64,000 nucleotides of DNA from Pyrenula massariospora (lineage: Eukaryota; Ascomycota; Eurotiomycetes; Pyrenulales; Pyrenulaceae): contig JAGFMI010000020.1 in assembly GCA_021030905.1 (NCBI GenBank), positions 186,001 through 250,000 on the forward strand, given 5' to 3'. The notes under the pieces are model-generated. The model worked only from the letters and a program-made list of their open reading frames with translations, was not told the DNA's origin and ran no database searches. The stretch's first letter is position 1; the number at the start of each line of letters is the position of its first letter. Positions 1 through 11,942 of the stretch are shown in pieces. Position numbers and translations under genes: made by a program.

Positions 1-65
1 TCCGTCTTCTCGTTTGGCGATTCAGGTGACAGCTTCGCAGGCGGCGTACTATTTGTCTCCGCCAT
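1..65 (-). CDS. Start of a gene leaving the left edge (partial)
   Basis: On the minus strand an ATG at 65 opens a frame that stays open to the window edge and encodes MAETNSTPPAKLSPESPNEK and one more residue. The start lies in a strong fungal context (TTCGCC before ATGG). Only about 21 residues are visible. They are rich in Ser, Pro and Thr, as in a disordered N-terminus, and no family can be named. An open frame this short could occur by chance. Confidence 0.35.
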   Translation of the reverse strand, partial: MAETNSTPPAKLSPESPNEKT

Positions 66-2363
66 GGCGAATGAATCGATTTAGGGAAAGGGTCGTAAAG
101 AGATGGCTGTCGTCTTTATCGTCGCATTGACAGACGCAGATGTGAAGTTGGTGGGGAAGAGATGGAAGAGGGGAAAGAGAGAGGTAGGATAGAAGATGCA
201 GGAAAATATGGGTACCAGCGGAGCCTAAGGCCGAAGGGCCCACTGATGGGCATGAATATTATAGACTTGGTATGGCCAACCGAATGGTGTGGTCGCCGGC
301 TGCAAATTGACGAAAGCTTGGAGCAACAATGACGGCAGTGTGGGGAAGCAACAGCCGGCGTCTTTGGCGTGTGCCGTTGCAGACTTTGCGAGGACCCATT
401 CCCGGCTCGAGTTCCGGTGCCAATCGGTCTTCGGTTTCGCCGAGAGGTGGAGGCATCAAAGGCAAGATTGGGAAAATGGCGCGACTAGGAATGGCTGCTT
501 CGAGTGCTTGATCCAGTCAAGCGTTGCTAAGCGTCGCGGGGGCGGCTGAGGCTGGGAGAGGCACACCCTAAAGGCCGATCGGAGGCTTCTTTTCGATCTT
601 CTGCCTTGCTTCCGGATGCTGTTCCTAAGCAGCCTGCATTACAGCCGGAGGTCCTCTCTAAATCTCTCACACACACCCCACTCCTGCACGCTGCAAGAAT
701 GAACCGTCACATTCTCTAGACTATGCATCACGACCGAACCCCTACGTTGGTACAGATTACTGCATTCTTTGTACTATGGTATGAAGCTCCTCCACGCTGC
801 CTATGGTGGCTTAGCATACCCCAGGTCCGTCTGAAACAATGTTACAAGCACACGACCGCTGTCAGAAGCGGCATGTTGGTCCTGCATGATGATGTCTGCC
901 GCGCCCCAAGAGACGTTATCCTTCGCCCCACTACCTCTCCCCAGAAACCCAATTTAGGTGTATTCGTGCGAGAGATGTGCCCGAATCCTTCGAATATAGC
1001 TCAGGATCTCCGCTGGTTTAAATTTCGTCTCACCGCTCAAGTTGAGCACGAGGGATGTTCTCAGCCACGCTGCAATGCGATCCCGAAATCTGCAATTGAC
1101 GCTGCGACAGCTGGACCGCTCTTGTTGGCGGATGCCTCACAGAGTATAACACCTCGAAGATGCATGTGATTTTTTCGAAACGCGAGCTATAAAACTTTCC
1201 GGCATCCATGCCAAAGACTAAAAAGCGCTGCAACGAGCCGTCACTTCTAGCGTCCAATATGAGCGGCGTCAGCAGCGGACTATTTAGTAGTAAAAAGTTC
1301 CTGCTCATGTAGTCGTTGGGCCTTGCAACATCCCATCATTGTCAATTCTAGAACCAATTGTTTCTCTGGGATTTACGGTCGATCTGCGGCATTGAGATGT
1401 AAAATATGAGAATGCGTAAAAGTCGGAGGAGAGTAGCTCGTATTGAGAAATTGCCCACCGGACACATCTATCTTTAAGGCGATTGTTCGGGATTTTGTGC
1501 CGCCCCAAAGGGCTAGATGAATCCGCCAGGCTACCACTCTACCTTGTACAACCCGAGCACGAAACTAATTCTCTTTTCCAACATAAGCTCCAGGATGTAA
1601 CCATCGTAGCAGGTCAACGGTATGGATAGCAAGCGTAAAAGCTACAATTGAAACAGCCCATGAGAGCGATGGGAGCAGGTGGCTCTATAGCATAGCCTCT
1701 TTCCCAAGTATCTTGACCCCTGGTATAGTGTAGTCAGAGGCTCCTCCGCTTTCTCTGCGCGTGCCTATGCCCGACAAAAGCTTTCCTTGACTGACTTCAG
1801 GTCTCAAGGTAAGCGACAGATGCTTCAATGCGTGGAAAGCATCCCGTCTCGTATAAATGAGGACCCTAGCGGTGGCATGTTGTGGCTCTAAAGGACCAAT
1901 GCTTAGTTTTCAAAGGCGTGTCATCCCGTCAGGAGAAGATAGTGATCATGATTAGAGTTAGAGGCTATTGAACCTCCGAAGCCTGAGAGACGAGGCTGCA
2001 AGTGATGGGCAGAGCCGCTCCCTCGGCGAGATCTGGGGATCCCTGCCGATCTGCGACATGACGTCGCTAATCTCACGATATCAGGTTTTGCTATCGCCAA
2101 GCTACCCTATCCATCCTTCCATCACAAACTCAGGTTACACCTTCTCAATATATTGTTGAGATTGCTCTTGTGAGAGTACTTCACAAAATCTCTCTCAATT
2201 TATGTTTGTTGATATGAAGCGTTCAAGCTAGCGCGTTCTGATTTTTATTCTCTTGCCCGTCACGGATCTGTGTCAGAAATCATCGAAAGAGGGGAATACT
2301 TCCAATCGAACCCCAAACCCCCAATCAAAAAAAGGGCAAGCTTGGACATTGTATCAATTCAAC
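66..2363. other. Intergenic, no supported gene
   Basis: About 2.3 kb with several open frames of 60 to 148 codons (for example 723-1169 on the plus strand) that overlap one another on both strands. None shows a recognisable domain, signal peptide or splice-linked partner. The right part presumably carries the promoter of the Pmp3-like gene. I see no RNA gene or repeat here. Confidence 0.55.
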
Positions 2364-2905
2364 ATGTTTAAACAATTCTGCATCTTTTTAATCAACATTT
2401 TCTGCAAGCCACCGCCCCAACGATTCCCCATCAAGCTTCTAACAACCTGCCCTCAGTCCCTCCGTTAGGCGTCCTCCTCCTCTGCGGCCCCGAAACAGAC
2501 CTAATAGTCAATTGCGTCCTCTTCCTCCTCGCCGTCATCCCCTCCCACGTCCACGCCTTCTACATCTCCATGACCTACTTCCACCGAAAACGCAAAGTCC
2601 GGAAGGGCAAATACCCCGGCCCCTGGAAAGCGGGGATATACTCAGAAAAGGTGCAGAACGGCGGCGCTAGCTCGAGCGAGGTACGGCGGTTGAAAAAGGC
2701 TCAGGAGGCCGAAGGATCGGGATTGACAAGAGTGCTGAGCGGGAGGAGTGGGAGGAGTGAGAAGGCTGCTATGAGGAGGAATGGGAGCCAGAAGATTCCT
2801 GCGAGGGTTGGGAGTCAGAGGGTTGCGCCGGGGAGTGTGACGGGCTATAGGTACAGTGGTGCAGAGATTCCACAGAGGACTAGTAGTAGGCGGAGGGTAT
2901 ACTAG
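2364..2905 (+). CDS. Pmp3/UPF0057-family small membrane proteolipid
   Basis: The model has two exons, 2364-2403 and 2457-2905, giving 162 residues. Joining them across a 53-base intron that begins GC rather than GT restores the family core: a first membrane helix ending INIFFPPLGVLLLCG, then a second helix ending in IPSHVHAFYI. The family (yeast Pmp3, Sna-type proteins, plant RCI2) sits in plasma or endomembranes and affects membrane potential and ion tolerance. The basic tail of about 110 residues, rich in Ser, Arg and Gly, is much longer than in the roughly 55-residue Pmp3 and resembles long fungal Sna3-type members. A CTAAC branch site lies at 2439-2443 and the acceptor CAG ends at 2456. 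Without this intron the second exon has no start before its second helix. The family is well supported; the exact first exon is slightly less certain. Confidence 0.75.
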
Positions 2906-3078
2906 ATCAAAGTAAGCGATCGAAAAGATGTTTGCGACTACACAGTTTCTCAAGCGCTGTGGGCCGTCTATAATATGCACCTGACGGCCGTCAGAGCTAA
3001 TGCAATCCGTGTCTTCACCAATGCGATAACCAATCCGTCCCACTTGCGCTTGGTTTGTTTTCTCTCTACGCCCATTTA

Positions 3079-5820
3079 TCACTCTTCATCAGAATAATCA
3101 TGTCTATCTTTCCTCCCCGCCGCCCTCTTCTCCTCGTTTGCCTTCTTGATGTTCCACATATAGTCCTTAAAGCTTCGACTCATCTTGCACACCTTCTCGA
3201 AATGCTCGCTCTCCACGATGATCGGTGAATCTTTGTCAAAGTCTTTGTCCTCCGACGCCTCAAACTCGGCTAGTGACACGGCAGTCTGGAAAGCGTTGCG
3301 AATCTCTCTGCCGTTCCATCGAAGCTTTTTGACTGTATCGTCTTCGAGAACGAACTTCTTAGCCTTTGGCCCGACGATGACTTCTCCTTTTTTGTCCTTC
3401 TTGAGCTTGTCGAAAAAGCTATTCCAGATTTTAGCGCGGGTCGCATCGTCGAGGCGCTTATATTGAATAATCTAGGTACAATATTCAGCTATCTGCCTAA
3501 ACCATACGGCTATTGCCGATTGGGACAAGATGAAGGACTGACAGCATGCAATCGCGATTCAAAGGCATCATCTATCTGACCTGTGCGGTTTGTTGTTAGG
3601 AACAGAAGACCCTGGAAGTATTCGATTTTCCTCAGAAAGACTACACCATTAGCATTTGATCTTCACGAAGGCGAAGAAGCATACCAGATACCAAGCCGTT
3701 CCTCGCCAAGTCCCGCGTTTGCCGTTGCTCTAAGAATACATCGGCTTCGTCAATGAGGACGACTGCATTCCATGCAGTGGCCAAGTCGAACCATTTTGTC
3801 AGTTCCTTTTCGATTTGCTTTTCGTCGATCCCAATATCGGCAATGGTAAGAGCCAGAAGTGGACGCCTAAAAGCGGCTGCAATACACTCGACGGTATATG
3901 TCTTTCCTACTCCGGGTGGACCTAATTAGGGAAAAGTCAACAGCATTCGATACAGCATTGGAAGCCGTCTTTACCATGCAAGAGAAGAATTTGCCCGGAG
4001 CCCTTCCCTCGAATAAAGTCCGCATCCCACGTCCGAGAAGTTTGTTTTTGGCGATGGGACAAAGATTTGATTATCTGCAAATCGTCTCCGTCCATGAACA
4101 AGTGCGTTAAACCGTCATCTACGGCTTTGATGTCTTGAATTGCTTGAGTCTCGAACATCACTGCAAATGTCATGTTGTTAGCACTATACTTGCACGATGA
4201 AGAAAAGGATAAGAATCTCGACAGATGCTTACTCCAGATTTTCTCACTCAATGCAAAACCAGGAACGGCAGGAGAGAAGAGAAAGAAATGATGATCACTT
4301 AGAGACGCCTCTTCTTTTACTTTAATCTTCTCATAAGCCGCCCAAGGAAATTTTTGCGTGACGGGCTCGTCCAGCTCAACGTCAACGACTTTATCTTTAA
4401 TGTTCTCTGGTTCTTCGGCAAAGCCGCCAGTACGGAGGTTTGAGCCGCCAGTTCTAGCCGACCCTATGTCAATGATGATACGTCCTCGATACTGCAGAGC
4501 AATCTCATTAACTGATGGTTTGATATAGGCCAAGTGTCAGCTTACCTTTCTCTTCTTGGCATCATCGTCCTCGCCTTCGCCCTCAAAATACGAATTGCCA
4601 TCATATCCAAATTCCTTGCTGCCTTGATGCACTGCCTGGTATAAACGTCTTCCTCGTTCGGTAAACACTCTTCGTCTTTCTCCGCCATCCTTGCAGTCCC
4701 AGTATTTGGTCGGAAACATTTCAAGTGCAGTGACTTCCTTCTGGCCCTCAAACGATGTGATCTCATCACTGTCTCCGTAACGACCGAGCTCCTCTCCATC
4801 GCACGAAAGATTCCAGTAATGGACTTTATAGACGGGCTGCTTCTTCTCTCTCGATTCGGTTGGCTTAATGTCGCAACTCTTTACGATCACCGCATGCCAC
4901 ATGTCTAGCGTCTTGATATAGATTTCTGTACCAGGGCGAAAAAGATACCAGACAGTGTCAAATGTGACTAGCGGTGTGTCTCTAGCGAGTAACTTCTCCA
5001 CAGGAAAGACAATGTCTTCAACCGTTGGCTGGAGAAATTGTAAGAGCAGATCAAGCTGACGTTTTGCCTCGCCAGGCATGTCGACTTCCTTCATATCAGC
5101 CTCTGCTGCAGGTGGAAGTATCCCAGGCTCTGAAAGGTCTTTATCCATGAGAGCCTTCAGATCTGATAGATGATGGAGCAGCCATGGATATGGCTCTGCA
5201 AACATGATACTTGTTCCCGTCATGTTTTGGTCCGGATAGTACGTGGATATAGATCTCAGCAGGGCAAGTAGTAATTCTGAATGGATGACAATCCTAGTGT
5301 CCCCTTTTCGATGGATCCGAACGTCGTCCAACTTGTCGACTTTACTCAGTGCGACCTCAGGGGCGGGAGCTGACGTCCCGGCGCGAGGAGGATATCTTTC
5401 GTTAAAGTCATCCGACTTATCGCGAGGATTGAAGATTCCCCATGTCGTGAAGATCGATCCCGCAACCTGCGTAATGACCTCGAAAGCGGCCTTTGCCCGT
5501 TTCGGCACCGGTTCGCGCTTGACAATTTGAACGTCAAAGCTCTGGTCGCTCTCAAAAGTCTTTGCTACCGATCCACCAAGGTAGGAGCAAAGCTCTAGGC
5601 GGTAGAGTATGTCAATCGGAGATGGCTCTGGGTCTTTTTCCTTCTCTGCGCTGTCCAGTTTATCCTTGTCATTGGCATCTTGGGAATTCGGTGTCACTGG
5701 TTCCATCTCGTTGGCATACAGATGCTGTTGCCGGAGCTGCTTCTGCCGTCGGCGAGCTGCCAACCTACTTTCGTCGTCTGAAGACGATGGCGAACGGCTT
5801 CGCTCCTTGCCGAAGCGCAT
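3079..5820 (-). CDS. Fungal AAA+ ATPase with DUF7025-type N-region
   Basis: There are six exons: 5820-4546, 4491-4233, 4160-3975, 3921-3685, 3640-3543 and 3471-3079, giving 815 residues with all phases consistent. The first 30 residues are basic and Ser-rich. A region around residues 285-400 with FRPGTEIY matches DUF7025, which precedes the AAA module in many fungal proteins. Walker A GPPGVGKT is at about 574-581 and Walker B VVLIDEAD at about 627-634, followed by LLFLTTNR in the second region of homology. The C-terminus is charged and Lys-rich. Key ATPase residues are intact, so hydrolysis is expected. The substrate is unknown; these proteins are often annotated only as AAA ATPases. Introns are 44 to 72 bases. 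The gene is divergent from the STAND-like gene to its right. Confidence 0.85.
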
Positions 5821-6271
5821 CCGGTAGGTATGAAAATGGTTCGTAGATTTGAGTTGGAAACCCTCAAAATTCTTCTCCAGTATCTTTAGCCCCGCTATTT
5901 CTACATTTTTGACCTACTCCTACGAGGCTCCGGTCCGGGGCCACGACTTCTGCTACCCAGCCTCCAGTGATGAGGCTGATAATCCTGGCATAGGCCCGCC
6001 CGGGCGCTTCCACAGGTAAGGACTAGTGGCGCTACGGTGAGCCATTTTGAAACGCCAGGGACTCTTGTGGCCAAGATAATCCGCTAGATGATGCCACAAT
6101 TGGGGGCTAGACCGGCCTGAATTTCCCAAAGGGAACACGAATGGACGCGCACTATTCCGCTCAGGTCAAGCGTTCTCACCTGGACTTTAGAACCGACCCG
6201 ATAACCGCAGTTTTGCAAAGTGGATTTGTCGATGAACATTGTCCCGCAAGCGTACCAATCTTCTCAACAAG
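5821..6271. other. Divergent promoter region
   Basis: A 451-base gap lies between the AAA ATPase gene (minus) and the DUF7708 protein gene (plus). It presumably holds both promoters. I see no clear TATA box or repeat. Confidence 0.5.
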
Positions 6272-8491
6272 ATGCCTCGACATACCACAGAGACAATCCG
6301 GCAAGCAGAACCTGATCCTATTGTCGGCATTGTTCGGTCTTTTAGCGATGAGATGTCGGTCCAAGAGCCCAACAATGACCTTTCAAAAGCCCTCGCTGTA
6401 AAGGTATCAAGCGATCGCAGGACCGAGGATCATGCCGCCGCTCTTCAGCGTGAATGGCAGCGACTGTTCCATGACGCGGGCTCACTGGCGTACGGCAGTT
6501 CGAGAAGATTTTCGATGATCACAACTAATGCTATTTCAGCCCAAAGACGAGTCATGAGCAGACACTGCTCCGGCAGAGCCAAAAGCTGACTGCCGCATGG
6601 GAGCGATTTATCAAGAAGTTGCCCAAAGAGGACAGAGCAAATGTGCGTGACAAGCCGCCAAGCTTAGCCATCTTGTTCAACACTGTCGACCAAGCCCAGC
6701 AGAAGTTGAACAAAAAGAGGGATGAGACAGTACTGGGCAGATTCAAAGGCGTTTTCGGAGGTCTTTGCCAGAGCTTTGACGACTACAAAGTAAGCTTGCT
6801 TGTGGAATGTGGTAGAAATTGGCTTAGCAACGTGTTCTTTTCGACAGGAGTTGTTCAAGATGGTCCCTTCAGACGACAAGTATATTTGTCTCCTGACCGG
6901 AACGCTTTCAACAATTATCACTGTAAGCTACAATTCATTCTCTCTGTGTTGCCCCAGCGGCATCTTGCTCGGTCACTGTAATCTTTTGCTGCATAGCGGT
7001 GAGCTTGGCAAAGGAATGCAGATGACAACAATGTCAATTATTTGTTTACCAGGATACCGATGACAGCAAATCTATCAGTAGAAATAGGACTAAGTCTCTG
7101 TACAGGCAACAGTCAACCATGAGGAAATTGCTGAGGGCGTTTCGGATGGCCTAGCAGGCTTATGTGATGACATCTTTTTCTGGCGAAGGCAGTTGCTACA
7201 ATATCAGAACGAGCCGCTGATGCAAAGATACTCCATCGATCTGTACGTGGTTGTCTTCGATTTTCTTGTTGACCTCTTTACAAATTGGTCTGGCGGCTCT
7301 TCTTGGGAGCGCCTTCGGCATTCCTTCAATCGCCGTTGGTTTGAGAAACTTGTCGAGTCTCGGAAAGTAAAAATGGAGGAACTTTCACGGAAGCTAAGCC
7401 GTGAAGCCGCGCTCGCATCCCAACAAGCCACTCTAGAGAATCAGAAGAGGATATCGGAACTTGCAACACACGATGAGACTGAAGCCATAATTCTCCGCGT
7501 GATGAATGGTCTGGAAATGCGCCTAGGAGGAAAGATAGAGAAGACCTTGCGAGAAAGCGGACGAGATCAGCGTATTGATATGGGTCGAATAACACTCATG
7601 TCGTTACCTGCTGCCCCTGCACCGAAACTATTAGATGAAGGGCCTCCAGCGCAGGCCCCGTCCACCAACAAGGCCGAGCCGGATATCACCAATGTGGTCA
7701 CTGACGGCGACGACCAAACCCAATTTACCTCTTTCATCCAGTCTATTCAGGACTTCGTACAGACCAGGCACATCGAAGATCTGATCGCGGACGCAAGCGA
7801 TGTGACTGCAGTTCCAGAGATTTACCAGGTGCTACATTCATGGGCCAGCTCGCACAGATCTCTTCCTTTATGGATCGAAGGCCCATTCGATGTGCCAGCA
7901 CCTTCACACAATACTTTGACCGCTGCGTCCTTGGTATACACGGCACGGCAGAGTGGTGCATCCGTAATAGCGCATTTCTGTGGGACAGGCCCCAGCAGCA
8001 ACCGAAACGAGTATTATTCAAAGCAGCTGGTCGCACTTGTGTATTCATCCATCGCGCAGCTGGGAGGTCCTTGCAATTCTGAAAGAGGTGACAGTCTACC
8101 TGTTTCGAATGACAGACTATCGAAGCTTGATCGCTCAGCTAGGTCTTTACCGGAAGCGTTTTTACTCTTAAAAGAACTATTCGACCTTCGCCCTCAGCCT
8201 CTATTCGTCTTCATCGACTCGCTGAACTCTGTTGAAGATTCGGACGACAAGGAGCAGACTACGTTATTGCGCGACTTCTTGAAAATCATATGTGGTCCTC
8301 GAGAAGAGGGAGACAGGCGCGTTACCAAGATCTGCTTGACTAGCGACGGTCACGTTAATGTCTTGGGTAAGATGCATGCCCGGCATGAAATTCAAGCTGT
8401 GAGTTACGAGGCAAATGATCTTGATCATTTCGACAGTCAAGAAGGCCGTCTTGATGAGCTTGACCTCAAGAGAAGGGAGAGCAATGTTTGA
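6272..8491 (+). CDS. DUF7708 STAND-like protein with degenerate P-loop
   Basis: There are four exons: 6272-6489, 6540-6789, 6848-6922 and 7106-8491, giving 642 residues. The first ATG in frame (MPRHTTE) was chosen. Residues of roughly 75-230 match DUF7708, the N-terminal helical region of many fungal STAND/NLR-like proteins. A coiled, charged stretch follows, and then a NACHT-like region. At the expected P-loop (about residue 437) the sequence is WIEGPFDVPAPSHNT, which lacks the GKS/T needed for nucleotide binding. A Walker B-like FVFIDSLNS lies near residue 548. The protein stops soon after this, with no ankyrin, WD or TPR repeats. It may be a truncated or regulatory relative of heterokaryon-incompatibility NLRs. 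The third intron (183 bases) is long for this window and could hide a small exon. Confidence 0.65.
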
Positions 8492-8843
8492 CACAAAACT
8501 TCAAGTCACTCGCTCATGAAGGGCTTTGCACGACCTCGCGTGATTTATAATCAACTTTGACTTCAACGGCTATCCCATTCATCCTCTTGCACTGCGGGAC
8601 TTCAAGGAGATTTACGATTCAAGTATTTTGTGGGCATTTATTGTGTCCCTCTTGGCTCTCTAATTTGCATACAACGAGCTCTCAACGCCAACACTATAGC
8701 GTCTGCTAGACATTACCTACATTTAATTCCTTACCGAGCTCGACTGATATGGATCCTCTTGCTCTCATGTAAGGATGTTACAGGAAATGTTAATTGTAAT
8801 ACCAATACCTTTACTGGTCATACTGCCCACATGTGAGTGGCTC
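8492..8843. other. Intergenic, nothing recognised
   Basis: About 350 bases follow the STAND-like gene. They hold no open frame with family support. They may be a decayed remnant of the missing C-terminal part of that gene, but I cannot show this. Confidence 0.4.
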
Positions 8844-9410
8844 GCGCTACTTGTTCCTCAAGCTGCCTCTCGAGATTCGCCTGCAGATATACCGGCCCCT
8901 GCTCGTGAATAGCGCAGGGAGTTTCAACCTGGTCTAGCAGCACAACGAGGGAAAGTGAATTTCTCTAGCAACATTATCCGAACTTGTCACGGTGGTTACC
9001 CGATCAAGGTTACGCTTGAATTTCAAGTCCAGCTTCTGCGCATCAACAAGTAGATATCTCCAGAGGCTTTTCCCCATTTCTACTACCAGGATGGCTTTAG
9101 CCCCTGCTGAGGTTGCCCTAATGAAACACTTAAACTACGAAAGAATCCTCTAGGAATACTTTCGGAATCCAGCCTATGCCACATTTGATCCCTCCATCCA
9201 CCAATTGACCTTCATAATTTCCTTGCACTTACCAAGATGCATTTATATGCCTGGCTGTTTGGAATGCGAAACGCCTTTGAGAACTTCAGGACAATACTAT
9301 ACGATCTTCCGAAGCTTCATGGAGTTGGGTGGCTCTGCCTGGAGTACTACGTGATATCGCTGCTACTCTTATCAATGACAATCCGAAGCTGCAGCAGATA
9401 AATCTTAGCG
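8844..9410 (+). pseudogene. Decayed 2EXR-domain gene
   Basis: Translation from 8844 gives YLFLKLPLEIRLQIYRPLL, the hallmark start of fungal 2EXR proteins, and then reaches an in-frame stop. The next conserved block, VQLLRINK, is followed by another stop before ISPEAFPHFYYQDGF. A late block near 9354-9410 (DIAATLINDNPKLQQINL) matches the intact relatives but is in a different frame from the block before it. At least two stops and one frameshift are therefore visible. The intact relative at 9824 lies 0.4 kb downstream in the same orientation, so a tandem duplication followed by decay is likely. Confidence 0.7.
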
Positions 9411-9823
9411 AGAGGCGTGACAACCGGGACTTTTAGGTCGCGAATTTCGTACTGATTGCCCAACGAAAAATGCCAGGAATGCTGCCAGGAACGAGGGTAC
9501 ATGGAACGTCCAACTGGCTTTGACAGCATACACTAGTCGTAAGGTGTAGCTCACTGATGAGGTCCCTTGGTCGAACTGCATCGCTCCAAGCCTTTAGGTC
9601 GAACCAATGAGCGATTAGTGAGAGAATGAAAATCGCAAGAAGGCAACCATCTAGGCGGCAGTCAGGTGACGCACTCTAAATTATGATTTCTCTCCACGCT
9701 GGGAGAGTTCGTTCATTTTTTCATTTCTTCCTTGATCTACCTTGCTAGTCAAATATGGCATTCTTTAATGTTCGAACAAGTATTGGTCTTACGTAGCACT
9801 GACTGTTTCCTGAACTGATCAAG
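9411..9823. other. Upstream region of the 2EXR gene
   Basis: A 413-base gap between the decayed 2EXR copy and the intact one. It presumably carries the promoter of the latter. No clear motif was seen. Confidence 0.45.
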
Positions 9824-10752
9824 ATGTTGAGTCCTGAGAAACCGTCAGTCTCCTCATCAATTCTTCGAGCGAATTCTTCTGACTCTGTAAGCAGCAAGAG
9901 ATCGAATGCCCCGCGCGTCCGAAAAGCCTCTCCCTTCTTAGCCTTGCCTGCCGAGCTTCGACAGATGGTTTACAGACTCTTACTCACCCCTCGAGACGTT
10001 GCCTCAGGTACCTCGCCAGTTCGCGAGTTCGAAATCGACAGAGAAGGGGACACAAAAGTGTTACCAATCAATCCGATTAAAATACGCCGTGGACTACCTC
10101 AAGATCAGCAAGTTCCTTCTCCACCCTGGGGAACGTTGTCACTTCAAATGCTCCGCATCAATAAGCAGATCTTTGCCGAAGCTCTTCCTGTTCTCTTCTC
10201 CCAAAACTGTGTGAGGCTGCTGCTCGTGTGTTGTGATTATCTCAACTGGGATTCCTCAATTCCACCGACGGATCTCTTCCATCAACTCCCCGTGGCCGCA
10301 TATTTGCACATCCGCTACCTCTACCTGAACATCCTCATGATCGATGACGATTTTATGACTACATACGTCCATAGACGACAACGGCACGAACCGTACTACA
10401 CAATGGGCACCGTCTCTAGATTCCTTAAAGACCTGGAAAATCTGCGAAGAGTAGATGGCTTATCCGTTGCTTTCGAGGACCCATTTACGGAGCACCAGAT
10501 GGCCAAAGTAGTTGCAGAGAAAGTTGTCAGCGAACACCGCAGCCTGAAGAAAGTCTTCTGGCTCATGGAAATAGATTGGCTTAGGTGGTCTATACCTGAA
10601 TACTGGGCAGTAGATATGAAGATCCTGGCGGCTGGGGAGAAGGCCGGGACATGGGTAAGAGATTCTCCGAGCTTTCACCTATGGAGGGCATTGCTGATCA
10701 GTGATGACTTTAGTTTTTCGAGCTCGACGACATTACAAGTCATGAAGATTGA
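9824..10752 (+). CDS. 2EXR-domain protein (copy 1)
   Basis: There are two exons, 9824-10654 and 10714-10752, giving 289 residues. After a Ser-rich leader of about 35 residues comes FLALPAELRQMVYRLLL, the F-box-like start of the 2EXR domain, then LQMLRINKQIFAEALPVLF, the second conserved block. These proteins are abundant in Pezizomycotina and their role is unknown. The last exon encodes only WFFELDDITSHED after the W at the junction. The intron is supported by GTAAGA, a TGATGAC branch site and CTTTAG, and it lies at the position also seen in the two relatives at 30.6 and 32 kb. Reading through instead of splicing adds about 40 residues without family support. Confidence 0.75.
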
Positions 10753-11878
10753 GAACAGGGGTTGTCTACCGAGTTGACCATCTTGATAGTAGCTCTAGCT
10801 CAGCTCGAGGGAGGGTACTTTCAGATGAGCTCTGTACGGCCAGAAGCCGCTAGTGATGACGGGGCCAGCTAAATCAAAAAGTGATATTTTAAATGCCTTG
10901 TCAGCTATCAACTGCAAGAAAGTTATGATCAAACCCAAGGTTTTCATACTCAACTACCGATTTGTGCCAAACCTCCTTCCCCATGGCGTCTTAGAGCAAC
11001 AGTTCACGCTCATCCGTACATCGCACCACCCATCTTGCCCTTTGAACTGGACAAGAAGAAATACGCTCAGCTTCATCCCCAGTGTTCTTATCCTTCCAGC
11101 CCAACCTGATCTGCCTCCTCCACCAAACTCCGCAGCGTGAATGCAGAAAGCACACCGCTCAGCCAAACACACCCTACCCTAGTCGCTCGCCATGGTCCCT
11201 GTCCGTGATGCTTCGTGTAATCGTGCTTCCACCCATATGCACCGTCTCACCGGCACTCACGGTGACTTGAAAAGCGTTTTGTTCCATTGTATCCTGCAAA
11301 GTCGTAGCAGTAACCGACAGAGGCCGAGAACGATCGGAACGTCCGCCGAGCCTTGGCATGCAAGCCTCGAGGGTCTCCTTCAGCTGCCAAGGCTTCGGCG
11401 CCGACTCCGGATCGACTACACCGTCTTCTTCGACGATGCTTGTGGTCAAGCAAAATGTTTTAGGTCTAGACTGCAACGTCAGGGTCGTACTCTGCCTTAT
11501 TGAGCTGGCACTCTGTGGTCAAGCGGCCTCGTGGTTCGCAAGCTTAATTTCAGCAAACAGTGCTGCATCAATGTCAGAGTGCTTAGCGTGGAGAAACTGT
11601 GAGGAAAGCTCACCGCTCGCTGGCTTTTCACGAGGCTTTCGACAGGCTCAATACGAGAAATGGGCTGTCGTTCACCATCATTTTTAGATCATGCATTCAG
11701 AAAACATTTTCTTCCCTTTGAGGCGCAAGCTGAACAAGTTGGTCTGCGATGAAGACCTATCCCTACTACCATATCATTAGGTAAGGGCGCATTTCGGTGC
11801 AGGAGGCACTCCAGAAAACCGAACATGATACCCTGTCCAGGTTGAACTTAGTGACGGGCAGAGCTGTCTGGAAGAAGA
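10753..11878. other. Intergenic, nothing firm
   Basis: Around 11174-11503 there are overlapping open frames of about 100 codons on both strands. One on the minus strand has a mildly protein-like end (GETVHMGGSTITRS), but it has no start region, partner exon or family match that I recognise. The right end is the promoter of the small secreted protein gene. Confidence 0.45.
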
Positions 11879-11884
11879 TATAAA
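11879..11884 (+). promoter_or_regulatory. TATA box of the small secreted protein gene
   Basis: TATAAA lies 135 bases before the ATG at 12019, a usual spacing for a fungal gene with a short 5' leader. No other TATA-like element is closer. Confidence 0.5.
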
Positions 11885-11942
11885 GTCCTCCAAATCCTTT
11901 CTGATGAAGAAAATTCATCCGAACAGACCGAGTCAAACCTCT

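Noticed and set aside
723-1169. 148-codon open frame on the plus strand
   Set aside because: No domain, no signal peptide, no partner exon, and it overlaps another open frame on the opposite strand.
2285-2320. GGTTCGATT on the minus strand, resembling a tRNA B box
   Set aside because: The surrounding bases do not form a T-arm or an acceptor stem.
11174-11503. Overlapping 100-codon frames on both strands
   Set aside because: Neither has a start region or family match; the GC-rich composition is enough to keep both strands open.
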